Notes: generated by a model from the sequence alone, not told the origin. DNA of 64,000 nt from Posidonia oceanica (GCA_037176725.1 JAZBRS010000076.1:124019001-124083000); one strand, 5' to 3'. Shown: positions 25,191 to 36,874, numbered from the stretch's first letter. Numbers and translations are program-made.

Positions 25191-28100
25191 ATGATAAGGC
25201 TTGTACTCGTCATTCCTGACCACTTCCGGGTTTTGTTAGGGCTCGTACCTATCATTCCTGGCGGTCCGGTCCAGATTAGACTTGTACGTATCATTCCTTA
25301 TCTCTTCCGCGTCTTGTTAGGGCTTGCACCTATCATTCCTGGCGGTCTGGTCTTTGTAAGGCATGTACTTATCATTCCCAACCTCTTCCTTGTTTTGTTA
25401 GGGCTTGCACCGGTTATTCCCAGTGGTCTGGACTTGATAAGGCTTGTACTTATCATTCCTGACCTCTACCGAGTCTTGTCAGAGCTTGCATCTATCGTTC
25501 CTGGCGGTCAGGTATTGATAAGGCTTGTACTTATCAATCCTGACCTCATCCGGGTCTTGTTAGGGCTTGCACCTATCATTCCTGGTGGTACTGTCTTGAT
25601 ACGGCATGTACTTATCATTCCAGACCACTTCTGGGTCATGTTAGGGCTTCCACCTTTCATTCCTGGCGGTCCGGTCATCATTGAGCTTGTACATATCATT
25701 CCAGACCTCTTCCGGGTCTTGTTAGGTCTTGCACCTATCATTCCTGGCGGTCCGGTCTTGATAAGGCTTGTACTTATCATTCCTAACCTCTTCCGAGTCT
25801 TGTCAAAGCTTGCACCAATCATTCCTGGCGGTTAGGTATTGATAAGGCTTGTACTTATCAATCCTGTTCACTTCCTGGTCTTGTTAGGGCTTGCACCTTT
25901 CATTCCTGGTGGTCCTGTCATGATTCGGCATGCACTTATCATTACTGACCTCTTCCGGGTCTTGTTAGGGCTTGCACCTTTCATTCCTACCGGTCCGGCC
26001 ATCAAAGGGCTTGTACATATCATTCCGGACATCTTCCGGGTCTTGTTAGGGCTTGCACCTATCAATCCTAGCGTTCCGGTCTTGATAAGGCTTCAACTAA
26101 TCATTCCTGACCTCTTCGTGGCATGTTGGGGCTCGCACCTATCATTCCTAGCGGTCCGGTCTTGATGAGGCTTGTACTTAACAATCCTGACCTCTTCCGG
26201 GTTTTGTTTGGGCTTGCACCTATCATTCCTGGCGGTCTGGTCTTGATTAGGCTTGTACGTTTCATTCCTAATCTCTTCTACATCTTGTTAGGGCTTGCAC
26301 CTATCATTCCTAGCGGTCCGGTCTTGGTTAGGCTTGAACTTATCATTCCCAAACTCTTCCTTATTTTGTTAGGGCTTGCACCTATCATTCCTGGTGGTCC
26401 GATCTTGATAAGGCTTGTACATATCATTCCTGACCTGCTCCGAGTCTTGTCAAAGCTTGAACCTATCATTCCAAGCGGTCAGGTATTGATAAGGCTTGTA
26501 CTTATCAATCCTGACCTCTTCCTGGTCTTGTTAGGGCTTGCACCTATCATTCTTGGTGGTCCTGTCTTGATACGGCATGTACTTATCATTCCTGACCTCT
26601 TCTGGGTCATGTTAGGGCTTGCACCTTTCATTCCTAGCGGTCCGGTCAACAAAGGGCTTGTACTTATCATTTCGGACCTCTTCCGGGTCTTGTTAGGGCT
26701 TGCACCTATCATTCCTAGCGGTTCGGTCTTGATAAGGTTTCAACTTATCATTCCTGACCTCTTCGGGTCATGTTAGGGCTTGCACCTATCATTCCCTGCG
26801 GTTCGGTCTAGATGAGGCTTGTACTTATCATTCCTGACCTCTTCCAGGTCTTGTTTGGGCTCGCTCTATTCAGTCCTGACCACTTCTAGGTCTTGTTAGG
26901 GTTTGCACCTATCATTCCTGGCGGTCCGGTCTTGAAAAGGCTTGTACTTATCATTCCTGACATCTTCCGGGTCTTGTTGGGGCTTGCACCTATCGTTCCA
27001 GGCGGTCCGATCTTGATAAGGCTTGTACTTATCGTTCCTGACCTCCTCCGAGGCTTGTTTGGGCTTGCACCAATCAATCCAGGCTGTCCGGTCTTGATAA
27101 GGCATGTACTTATCATTCTTGAAATCTTCCGGGTCTTGTTAGGGCTTGCACCTTTCATTCCTGGCGGTCCGGTCATGATAAGGCTTGTACTTATCATTCC
27201 TGACCACTTTCGGGTCATGTTAGGGCTTGCACCTATCATTCCTGGCGGTCCGGTCTTCATAAGGCATGTACTTGTAATTCCTGACCTCTTCCGGGTCTTG
27301 TTAGGGCTTGCACCTATCATTCCGGGCGGTCCGGTCCTGAAAAGGCTTGTACTTATCATTCCTGATATCTTCCGGGTCTTGTTAGGGGTTGCACCTATCA
27401 TTCCGGGCGGTCCGGTCTTCATAAGGCTTCTACTTATCATTCCGGACCTCTTCCGGGTATTGTTAGAGCTTGCACCCATCAATCCTGGCAGTCTGATCTT
27501 GATATGGCTTCTACTTATCATTCCTGACCACTTCTTGGTCTAGTTAGGGCTTGCACCTATCATTCCTGGCGGTCCGGTCTTCAAAAGATCTGTACTTATC
27601 ATTCTAGACCGATTCCGGGTCTTGTTAGGGCTTGTACCTATCATTCCTGGCGGTCCGGTCTTGACAAGGCTTGTACTAATCATTCCTGACCTCTTCCGGA
27701 TCTTGTTCCGGCTTGCACCTATCATTCCGGGCGGTCCGGTCATGAAAAGGCTTGTACTTATCATTCCTGATATCTTTCGGGTCTTCTTAGGACTTGCACC
27801 TATCATTCCTGGTGGTCCGGTCTTCATAAGGCTTCTACTTATCATTCTTGACCTCTTCCGGGTATTGTTAGAGCTTGCACCCATCATTCCTGGCGGTCCG
27901 ATCTTGATAAGGCTTCTACTTATCATTCCTGACATCTACTTGGTCATGTTAGGGCTTGCACCTATCATTCCTGGCGATCCGGTCTTCATAAGGCTTGTAC
28001 TTATCATTCCAAACCAATTCGGGTCTTGTTAGGGCTTGCACCTATCATTCTTGGCGGTTCGGTCTTGACAAGGCTTGTACTAATCATTCCTGACCTCTTC

Positions 28101-28549
28101 TGGATGTTGTTCGGGCTTGCACTTATCATTCCTAGCGGTCCGGTCTTGATAAGGCTCGTACCTATCATTCCTGACCTCTTCCAGGTCTTGTTAGGGCTTG
28201 CACCAATCATTCTAGGCGGTCCCTTCTAGATAACGCTTGTACTTATCAATCCTGACCCCTTTCGGGTCTTGTTAGGGCTTGAACCAACCATTCCTGGCGG
28301 TCCAGTCTTGATACGGCTCGTACATATCATTCTTGACGTCTTTCGGGTCTTGTTAGGGCTTGCACTTATCGTTCCTGGCGGTTCGGTCTTGATAAGGCTC
28401 GTACAAATCATTCCTGACCTCTTCCTGGTCTTGTTAGGGCTTGCACGTATCATTCCTGGGGGTCCGGTCTTGGTAAGGCTTGTACTTATCATTCCTTACC
28501 TCTTCCGGGTCTTCTAGGGCTTGCGCCTATCATTCCCGGTAGTCCGGTC
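25191..28549. repeat. Higher-order repeat copy 4 (about 3,359 bp) in the T array
   Basis: The variant order matches copies 1 and 2, with a net shortening of about 80 bp (one monomer). A further copy begins at 28550. Confidence 0.7.
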
Positions 28550-28805
28550 ATGATAAGGCTTGTACTTATCATTCCTGACCACTTTCGGGTTTTGTTAGGG
28601 CTCGCACCTATCATTCCTGGCGGTCTGGCCCAGATTAGGCTTGTACATATCATTCCTAATCTCTTCCGCGTCTTGTTAGGGCTTGTACCTATCATTCCTG
28701 GCGGTCCGGTCTTTGTAAGGCATGTACTTATCATTCCCAACCTCTTCCTAGTTTTGTTAGGGCTTGCACCTGTCATTCCCGGTGGTCCGGTCTTGATAAG
28801 GCTTG

Positions 28806-29500
28806 TACTTATCATTCCTGACCTCTTCCGAGTCTTGTCAGAGCTTGCATCTATCGTTCCTGGCTGTCGGGTATTGATATGGCTTGTACTTATCAATCCT
28901 GACCTCTTCCTGGTCTTGTTAGGGCTTGCACCTATCATTCCTGGTGGTCGTGTCTTGATACGGCATGTACTTATCATTCCTGACTTCTTCTGGGTCTTGT
29001 TAGGGCTTGCACTTTTCATTCCTAGCGGTCCGGTCATCATTGGGCTTGTATTTATCATTCCAGACCTCTTCCGGGTCTAGTTAGGGCTTGCACCTATCAT
29101 TCCTGGTGGTCCGGTCTTGATATGGCTTGTACTTATCGGTCCTGACTTCTTCTGGGTTTTGTTAGGGTTTGCACCCATCATTCCTGGCGGTCTAGTCGTG
29201 ATTAGGCTTATACTAATCATTCCTGACCTCTTTCGGGTCTCGTTAGGGCTTGCACCTATCATTCCAGGCCGTCCGGTCTTAATAAGGCTTGTATTTATCA
29301 TTCCTAACCAATTCCAGGTTTTGTTAGGGATTGCACCTATCATTCCGGGCAGTCCGGTCTTGATACGGCTTGTACTAATCATTCCTGACCACTTCTGGGT
29401 TTTGTTAGGGCTTGCACCTATCATTTCGGGCAGTCCAGTCTTGATAAGCTTGTACTTGTCATTCCTGACCTCTTCTAGGTCTTGTTAGGGTTGCTCCTAT
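28806..29500. repeat. Recent internal duplication, copy 1 (offset 1,051 bp)
   Basis: It is nearly identical to 29857-30551, including rare variants such as GGCTGTCGGGTATTG and TTGATAAGCTTGTACTTGTC. The shift is 1,051 bp, about 13 monomers. Confidence 0.85.
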
Positions 29501-29856
29501 CATTCCAGGTGGTCCGATCTTGATAAGGCTTGTACTTATCATTCCTGACCTCTTCCGGGTCTTATTAGGGCTTGCACATATCATTCCTAGCGGTCTGGTC
29601 TTGATAAGGCTTGTACATATAATTCCTGACCTCTTCCGGGTCGTGTTAGGGCTTGCACCTATCATTCCTAGCGGTCCGGTCTTGATAAGGCTTGTACTTA
29701 TCATTCCTGACCTCTTACGGGTCATGTTAGGGATTGCTCCTATCATTCCTGGCGGTCCAGTCTTGATAAGGCTCGTACTTATCATTTCTTACCTCTTCCG
29801 GGTCTTGTTAGGGCTTCCACCTATCATTCCTGGCGGTCCGATCTTGGCGAGGCTCG

Positions 29857-30551
29857 TACTTATCATTCCTGACCTCTTCCGAGTCTTGTCAGAGCTTGCA
29901 TCTATCGTTCCTGGCTGTCGGGTATTGATATGGCTTGTACTTATCAATCCTGACCTCTTCCTGGTCTTGTTAGGGCTTGCACCTATCATTCCTGGTGGTC
30001 GTGTCTTGATACGACATGTACTTATCATTCCTGACTTCTTCTGGGTCTTGTTAGGGCTTGCACTTTTCATTCCTAGCGGTCCGGTCATCATTGGGCTTGT
30101 ATTTATCATTCCAGACCTCTTCCGGGTCTAGTTAGGGCTTGCACCTATCATTCCTGGTGGTCCGGTCTTGATATGGCTTGTACTTATCGGTCCTGACTTC
30201 TTCTGGGTTTTGTTAGGGTTTGCACCCATCATTCCTGGCGGTCTAGTCGTGATTAGGCTTATACTAATCATTCCTGACCTCTTTCGGGTCTCGTTAGGGC
30301 TTGCACCTATCATTCCAGGCCGTCCGGTCTTAATAAGGCTTGCATTTATCATTCCTAACCAATTCCAGGTTTTGTTAGGGATTGCACCTATCATTCCGGG
30401 CAGTCCGGTCTTGATACGGCTTGTACTAATCATTCCTGACCACTTCTGGGTTTTGTTAGGGCTTGCACCTATCATTTCGGGCAGTCCAGTCTTGATAAGC
30501 TTGTACTTGTCATTCCAGACCTCTTCTAGGTCTTGTTAGGGTTGCTCCTAT
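29857..30551. repeat. Recent internal duplication, copy 2 (offset 1,051 bp)
   Basis: Second copy of the block at 28806-29500. Only a few substitutions are visible (for example at about 30014, 30340 and 30517). Confidence 0.85.
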
Positions 30552-31507
30552 CATTCCTGGCGGTCCGGTCTTGATAAGGCTCGTACTTATCATTTCTTAC
30601 CTCTTCCGGGTCTTGTTAGGGCTTCCACCTATCATTCCTGGCGGTCCGATCTTGGCGAGGCTCGTACTTATCATTCCTGACCTCTTCCTGGTCTTGTTTG
30701 GGCTTCCACCTATCTTTCCTGGGGGTTCGGTCTTGATAAGGCTTGTACTTATCATTCCTGACCTCTTCCGGGTTTTGTTAGGGCATGCACCTATCATTCC
30801 CGGTGGTCCGGTCTTGTTTAGGCTTGTACGTATCATTCCTGACCTCTTCTGGGTCTTTTTCGGGCTTGCACTTATCATTCCAGGCGGTCCGGTCTTGATG
30901 AGGCTTGTACTTATCATTCCCGACCTCTTCCTGGTCTTGTTAGGGCTTGCACCTATCATTCCTGGCGGTCCGGTCTTGATATGGCTCGTACCTATCATTC
31001 CTGACCTCTTCCAAGTCTTGTTAGGGCTTGCACCAATCATTCCTAGCGGTCCATTCTTGATTAGGCTTGTACTTATCATTCCTGACCTCTTCCTGGTCTT
31101 GTTAGGGCTTGAACCATTCATTGTTGGCTTTTCGGTCATGATAAGGCTCGTACATATCATTCCTGACCTCTTCCGGGTCTTGTGAGGGCTTGCACCTATC
31201 ATTCTTGGCGGTCTGGTCTTGGAAAGGCTTGTTCTTATCATTCCTGACCTCTTCCGCTTCTTGTTGGGGCTTGCACCTGTCATTCCTAGCGGTCTTGATA
31301 AGGCTTGTACTTATCATTCATGACCATTTCCGGGTCATGTTAGGGCTTGCTCCTATCATTCTTGGCGGTCCGATCTTGGAAAGGCTTGTACTTATCATTC
31401 CTGACCTGTTTGGGGTCTTGTTAGGGCTTGCACCTATCATTCCTGGCGGTTTGGTTTTCATATGGCTTGTACTAATCATTCCGGGCCTCTTCCGAGTCTT
31501 GTTAGAG

Positions 31508-31921
31508 CTAACAGACGACGCCGTCACGTGGCGCATCATCCCATCTGTAGCCGAGCCTTTCACTATCTTCTTCGATACCCGTGATGCACGACTTGTGGTG
31601 CTGCTTGGATTCATCGGAGGTGTGGAGTATCACCCCATCTGGGTCATGCGGCAGTTCGGCCTCCAACAGGGCACTTTCATAGATAGCACAGCCCCAGGGC
31701 TCCTTCAAGCATATCCTTATGGGTCAACATCTGCTACAACTAAGCTGGCTGATCTTATGCAACATGGAGTATGGTCTACTGACCTCGCATCTACGCAAGG
31801 CTTAGGACGCACTCCCGAATATTTGACAGAGGTACAAGCATTCTAGCCTATCAGTGAGATACCTCCTCGTGCTCCTCAGTTCCCTGACTGCAGAAAGGCA
31901 AAGAAACCTCGGACCGACTAG
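31508..31921 (+). pseudogene. C-terminal fragment of a DUF7745-like (plant mobile-domain-associated) ORF
   Basis: About 112 codons are open from the array junction to TAG 31844-31846, and then another 24 codons to TAG 31919-31921. Recognisable features are an initial DDAVTWRI, a hydrophobic LVVLLGFIGGVEY turn, and HPIWVMRQFGLQQ. The last resembles the '..P.RVxRQFGxxQ' signature of DUF7745/PMD-type plant proteins carried by many retrotransposons. The N-terminus is missing at the array boundary, and apparent in-frame coding to the left is satellite sequence. The function of the family is unknown. The identification is from memory of the family pattern and is tentative. Confidence 0.5.
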
Positions 31922-32200
31922 AGCATCCATGTAACTGCCTGCTTATCTTATGCTGTAAACTTTTGGCCTGCCACAGGCATGTAATCAAGTTCAATCAATA
32001 CAAAGGCGTTCTGAGCCACCCGTTTGCATTCCAAATCTGTTACAAGTGCATGCATGATCATATCAATCATATCTGCAAGGCCCCTGGCCAGACATGCTGC
32101 CAAACACCGCAGGAAAGTCCTCCTCAATCAACCCAAGCGCTGACCCATGACATCTAAGCAAGCAAAGCTGCCGAGCACCGTCATCCAGATCCTCATCACC
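31922..32200 (+). other. Unassigned 3' internal sequence of the plus-strand element
   Basis: This lies between the ORF fragment and the first tandem repeat. It is mixed-composition sequence with no recognised motif; a short ORF at 31963-32157 has no family resemblance. Confidence 0.5.
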
Positions 32201-32201
32201 G

Positions 32202-32380
32202 GGCTAGCACCCCCAACTGCCCGGCGATAGGTCTGTCAACCTGTCATCCTTGGCTAGCACCCCCAACTACCCAGCAATAGGTTCGTCAACCTGTCATCCC
32301 GAGCTGGCACCCCCAACTGCCCGGCGATAGGTCTGTCAACCTGTCATCATCCCTAGGCTGGTACCCCAAACTACTCGTCT
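32202..32380 (+). repeat. R1: about 50-bp tandem repeat, 3 copies plus a partial
   Basis: Units start at 32202, 32252, 32302 and (degenerate) about 32355, each with GGCTAGCACCCCCAACTGCC and then GATAGG / 8-base loop / CCTGTC. The arms pair with one T-G wobble. The sequence after the 3' arm (CCTGTCATCCTTGGC) closely resembles half B of the satellite (CCTATCATTCCTGGC). Confidence 0.85.
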
Positions 32381-32559
32381 GGCAAACACGACAGTTTTGT
32401 CTTCATCCTCTACTTTTGATGCCAAGGACGTGCTGGCCTACCCCTGGTATCATCCTGATACTAGGGGCATCTTTTGATCGCCCCTTGGTGTCGTTCTCTC
32501 TCTCTTTCCCTCATGATATTCCTGGTACCATGAGATAATTTGCCCTCGTGAAACCAATT

Positions 32560-33260
32560 CACTTGCCAATTGATAACTCCGATATCTTATCATCTCTCTC
32601 CCTTTGCCGGTCGATAAGTCCGATATCTTATCATTCCTTCATCCCCTCTTTGCCGACCGATAAGTCCGATATCTTATCATTCTATTCTTTTATTCATTTG
32701 CCGGCCTATAAGTCTGATATCTTATCATTCCTTCATCCCCTCTTTGCCGGCCGATAAGTCCGATATCTTATCATCTCTTTCCCTTTGCCAGCCGATAAGT
32801 CCGATATCTTATCATTCCTTCATCCCCTCTTTGCCGGTCGATAAGTCCGATATCTTATCATCTCTTTCCCTTTGCTGACCGATAAGTCCGATATCTTATC
32901 ATTCCTTCATCCCCTCTTTGCCAGCCAATAAGTCTGATATCTTATCATCTGTTTCCCTTTGCCGACCGATAAGTCCGATATCTTATCATTCCTTCATCCC
33001 CTCTTTGCCGGTCGATAAGTCCGATATCTTATCATTCTATTCTTTTATTCGTTTGCCGGCCGATAAGTCCGATATCTTATCATCTCTTTCCCTTTGCCGG
33101 CCGATAAGTCTGATATCTTATCATTCCTTCATCCCCTCTTTGCTGGCCGATAAGTCTGATATCTTATCATTCTATTCTTTTATTTATTTGCCGGCCGATA
33201 GGTCCGATATCTTATCACCCCTTTCCCTTTGCCGGTCGATAAGTCTGATATCTTATCAAT
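32560..33260 (+). repeat. R2: GATAAG...CTTATC tandem repeat, 16 copies
   Basis: Each unit (about 40-50 bp) has GATAAG, an 8-base loop containing TCCGATAT, then CTTATC: a perfect 6-bp stem in most copies. Three spacer types alternate (ending in TTTGCCGG), giving a higher-order pattern. In many units the 3' arm continues as CTTATCATTCCT, shared with half A of the 81-bp satellite. Confidence 0.9.
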
Positions 33261-33366
33261 CTTTTTCTTATCAATCTTTCAATCAATCAATCACTCTTTT
33301 TCTTATCAATCAATCAATCAATCAATCATTCACTCTTTCTCTTATCAATCAATCAATCAATCACTG
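33261..33366 (+). repeat. (TCAA)n microsatellite blocks
   Basis: Runs of ATCAATCAATCAATCA are separated by CTCTTTTTCTTATC. They probably arose by slippage from the TTATCAATC end of the R2 unit. Confidence 0.85.
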
Positions 33367-34400
33367 CTTTTTCCGGTTGATAGGACCGTAAACTATCATC
33401 TTGGGCTGATATCTTATCCAGCCCGCAGTTGTGTTATACGGCTGACATCCAGTAATTGTCCCTCGTAATTGCACTTTCCGGTTGATAGGGCCGTAAACTA
33501 TCAATCTCTAGCTGATGATCCAAAACTCATCCTTGGCTGATATCCAAAACTATCACTTGCAATTACGTTATACAGCTGATATCCAGTAACTATCCCTTGC
33601 AATTGCACTTTCTGGTTGATAGGACCGTAAACTATCGCTTCCGATTGATAGGCCTGTAAACTATCGCTCCCGGTTGATAGGCCCGTAAACTATCGCTCCC
33701 GGTTGATAGGACCGTAAACTATCACTTGCAATTGCATTATACGGCTGATAACCAGTAACTATCCCTCATGATCGCGCTTTCCGGTTGATAGGACCATAAA
33801 CTATTGCTCCCGGTTGATAGGTCTGTAAACTATCACTTCCGGTTGATAGGTCCGTAAACTATCGCTCCTGATTGATAGGCCCGTAAACTATCGCTTCCGG
33901 TTGATAGGACCGTAAACTATCGCTACGCCAATCATGTTATACAGCTGATATCCAGTAACTATCATGTGCAAATGCCCTTTCCGGTTGATAGGACCGTAAA
34001 CTATTGCTCCCGGTTGATAGGCCTGTAAACTATCGCTCCCGGTTGATAGGCCCGTAAACTATCGCTTCCGGTTGATAGGATCGTAAACTATCATTCTCTG
34101 GCATTTGCGTTATACGGCTGATATCCAGTAACTATCACTCATGGATTGTGCTTCCGGTTGATAGGACCGTAAACTATCGCTCCCGGTTGATAGGCCCGTA
34201 AACTATCGCTCCCGGTTGATAGGCCCGTAAACTATCGCTTCCGGTTGATAGGACCGTAAACTATCCTGCACAATCATGTTTTACGGCTGATATCCAGTAA
34301 CTATCACTCACAACTGCTTCTGGTTGATTGGTCCGTAAACTATCGCTTCCGGTTGATAGGTCCGTAAACTATCGCTCTCGGTTGATAGGACCATAAACTA
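33367..34400 (+). repeat. R3: about 29-bp GTTGATAGG...CGTAAACTATC tandem repeat with 170-200 bp super-period
   Basis: About 22 units carry GATAG / loop / CTATC arms around CCCGTAAA or ACCGTAAA. Every 3-5 units a variant module, TATACGGCTGATATCCAGT followed by AACTATC, is inserted (near 33567, 33738, 33935, 34110, 34280), giving a super-repeat of about 170-200 bp. The stem is 5 bp. Composition and arms resemble R2 and the satellite, but the loop differs. Confidence 0.9.
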
Positions 34401-34940
34401 TCCGATCGATAAGCCCGACATCTTATCACCCTCCCCGCGCGACTTTGTCCCAGGAAGGCAAAGCCTCGCATCCCTTTGCGATGGAAGAGTCGGCCCCTCT
34501 CCCTCCCGCTCCTCTTCGCTAGCTTGCTCCTCGGGTGGGGACAAGCTGCACTTTTCTTTCTCGCCTTGTCGCGCAAGTTTGGCTTGCCTGCCGGGCCGTT
34601 GCGCCACATCGCATTTCTATTTTGGCATTCTTCTTTTGCATCATCTTTGCACTTTCCTTTTCTAGCACTGCATACTAGTCCATCATCATCATCTTGCGTT
34701 GCATTAGCATTCTTAGCTGTACTAACTTTTGCACTAACATTTGCATTGCATTTGCATTAGCATGCATTGCATACATTGCATCTCATCCATCTGCACCTGC
34801 ACTTTGCATTGCGGCAATGAGCTACGACTTTCGGTGCATCCGCTGAATAAGTAACTCACTCCAATAGCAATCTTCTGCTCTTGTCGGTCAGATGGAGTGT
34901 CTTGTCAACCCTGAGCAGCGGCCTTGCTTGGCTTGACCTC
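34401..34940 (+). other. Terminal 3' internal region between tandem repeats and polypurine tract
   Basis: One more hairpin copy (GATAAG...CTTATC) lies at about 34407-34427. A GC-richer stretch follows (34430-34610), then TTGCATT-rich sequence (34690-34810). I see no convincing coding region; a minus-strand ORF at 34340-34609 is basic and compositional. Confidence 0.5.
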
Positions 34941-34957
34941 GCTCAGGGAGGGGCATC
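34941..34957 (+). other. Polypurine tract (PPT)
   Basis: GCTCAGGGAGGGGCATC lies directly before the LTR start. Its position and purine core fit the plus-strand DNA priming site of a Ty3/gypsy element, and it fixes the following LTR as a 3' LTR. Confidence 0.75.
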
Positions 34958-35339
34958 TATTGACACCCCATTTTGACAGGCTTGATCAATTGAAATCTCT
35001 TGGTGACTTCTAGATCCAAATCTAGGTCCAAACCTACACATTCCCTTTCACCCTATCCTTCAAAACAAACTCAAACCTAACCTAGACTTACACCTCTTTC
35101 CCAAGCCCAAAACCTACCCAAAAACTATAGGAAAACTCACCATTCCCAACTTAGCAAACCTACCCAAAAACCCTAGAAAAGCTAGGTAAAACTACCCTCT
35201 TTCTATACCTCAAAACCCTTCCAAAACATTCCCAAAACTAAACCCAAACCCTAGCTTCAACACTAGAGACCCTAGGCTACACACTCCTCAAATTTCACTT
35301 CTTTTCAAAACCTCTAACCCCTTCATTTACCCAATCTTA

Positions 35340-36130
35340 TTAAATTGCATGAAAAACTTAAAAAACTGTCTAATTGCATGTTAGTCCTTCTACTGTGTTT
35401 TCTTTTTAAATTTATTTTAGTTCAGGTCCTGCAGCTTTTTATTATTGCATGTTAGTCGTTTAGTTAATAATCTGATTTAATGCTTTAATTTTACCTTAGT
35501 AAATTGCATTTGTGAACCCTGTCTTTTCCTCTATTTGCATTTTAGTCCTCTGTTTTGTTAATTAATGCATTTATTTTTCAACTTTTCTTACTGCATTGCA
35601 TTATTTCCCCCATGCATTTTAATTTTTGCATATAGGTCCTTTACATTAATGCACAGCATCTGTTAAATCACATTTTTGCTTATAAAATTGCATTTTAGAC
35701 CCTGCATATTTCAAAATTACACATAGGACCTCTGCATGTTTATAAAACTCATTTAAATGCATATTTTTGCTTATAAAATTGCATTTTAGATCCTGCATAT
35801 TTAAAAATTGCATATAGGTCCTCTATTTGCGTTCACAGACCATTTAAGACCACTTTTTTGCTTACAAAATTGCATTTCAACCCCTGTATATTTCAAAATT
35901 GCATGTTAATCCTCCACATGATTTCAAAACTTATTCTAATGCATGTTTGCCTTATAAAATTGCATTTTGAACCCTGCATTTTGCAAAATTGCACTCAGAT
36001 CCTACAGTTTTCAAAAACCATGCATAAAAGCCCCTAACTTTTCAAAATCTTTGCATTTAGACCCCCACTTTTTCAAAAATTGCACATAAGTTCCCAAGTT
36101 TTCTGAAAAGTCATCCTTTAGTCTTTTCTT
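35340..36130 (+). repeat. Degenerate LTR-internal repeat with TTGCATTTTA / TGCATATAGGTCC words
   Basis: Loosely periodic copies of AAAATTGCATTTTAGACCC and TTGCATATAGGTCCT occur here. This is the counterpart of 7850-8750 in the opposite LTR. Confidence 0.6.
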
Positions 36131-36874
36131 GTATTTTTGCATACATTGCACTCATGCATCTTTGCATTTGGCATTCTTGTACACACTTAAGCACACTTAG
36201 CTCCCATTTACATGGGAGGACTTGTTTCGCACATCCCTAGGACCTCCTGTACACCTAGATCCATTTTCCTCCCCTGTTCTGGCCCCTCTGCCTTGAAGCA
36301 GGGATATCTTCAGATCTGGCCGTTGGATCTTCTCAACCAAGCTACCTAGACGACCCCAGTGGAGCGCTCTTCAGCATGGACCAAGCATTTCTCGGATCAG
36401 GCTTCAGATTTCCAAGGTAAGTCCTCTTGAACCCCTGCACAGCATTCATTTGCACACCATTTGCATTGCATGCATGGTTTTTGCTTTCTGTTTCCTCGAG
36501 CATGTAGATTAGGACTCCCTTTTCCTATCTATCAACTCTGTCTCCTCTTTTCACATACTCTCAGTGCCTTGTGTTGCATTTCCCCTAGATGCACCACTAA
36601 TTGCGACTTTCTTCTCCCTTTTCTGCGATTCGATCGCATCGCGAGCTTTTGGCAGCGTGCGAGACATATCGTGGGACACTTTGGTGGGAAACAGTTACAA
36701 GATAGTGGTAACCCCTCCACTTGCTTCCTTTCCCCTTTGTAGGTCTTCACACCTACATTGCGTGGTCTTTAAGCGACGCTTGTTCTTATACTTGCATCGT
36801 TTGCCTCTCCTTTACTTGATCCACTCTTTCTCCTTGCATCTGCATGGCTTTCTCAATGTTTTATCTCACTTGTT

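Larger units (their letters stand above)
12046..31507. repeat. 81-bp satellite array, 'T' subfamily, about 240 monomers
   Basis: The head-to-tail unit is 42 + 39 bp. Half A contains AAGGCTTGTACTTATCATTCC followed by a TGACCTCTTCCGGGTC spacer. Half B contains AGGGCTTGCACCTATCATTCC followed by a TGGCGGTCCGGTC spacer. Diagnostic T-subfamily bases are GCTTGTAC in half A and CTTGTTAGGG before half B. Half A forms a hairpin, TGATAAG / 7-base loop / CTTATCA. Half B keeps TAGG/CCTA but has one broken pair in the outer stem. No mobile element or gene interrupts the array. It starts exactly at the LTR terminus and ends at the 31508 junction. Monomers differ by scattered substitutions, and occasional short units (for example about 14265-14340) shift the phase. 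Confidence 0.95.

Noticed and set aside
12046..31507. Telomere-like word TTAGGG in every T-subfamily unit
   Set aside because: It occurs once per 81 bp as part of GTTAGGGCTTGC, not as consecutive TTTAGGG repeats.
31963..32157. Small ORF with several Cys/His residues (zinc-finger-like look)
   Set aside because: Spacing fits no known finger, it has no family resemblance, and it lies in retroelement 3' sequence.
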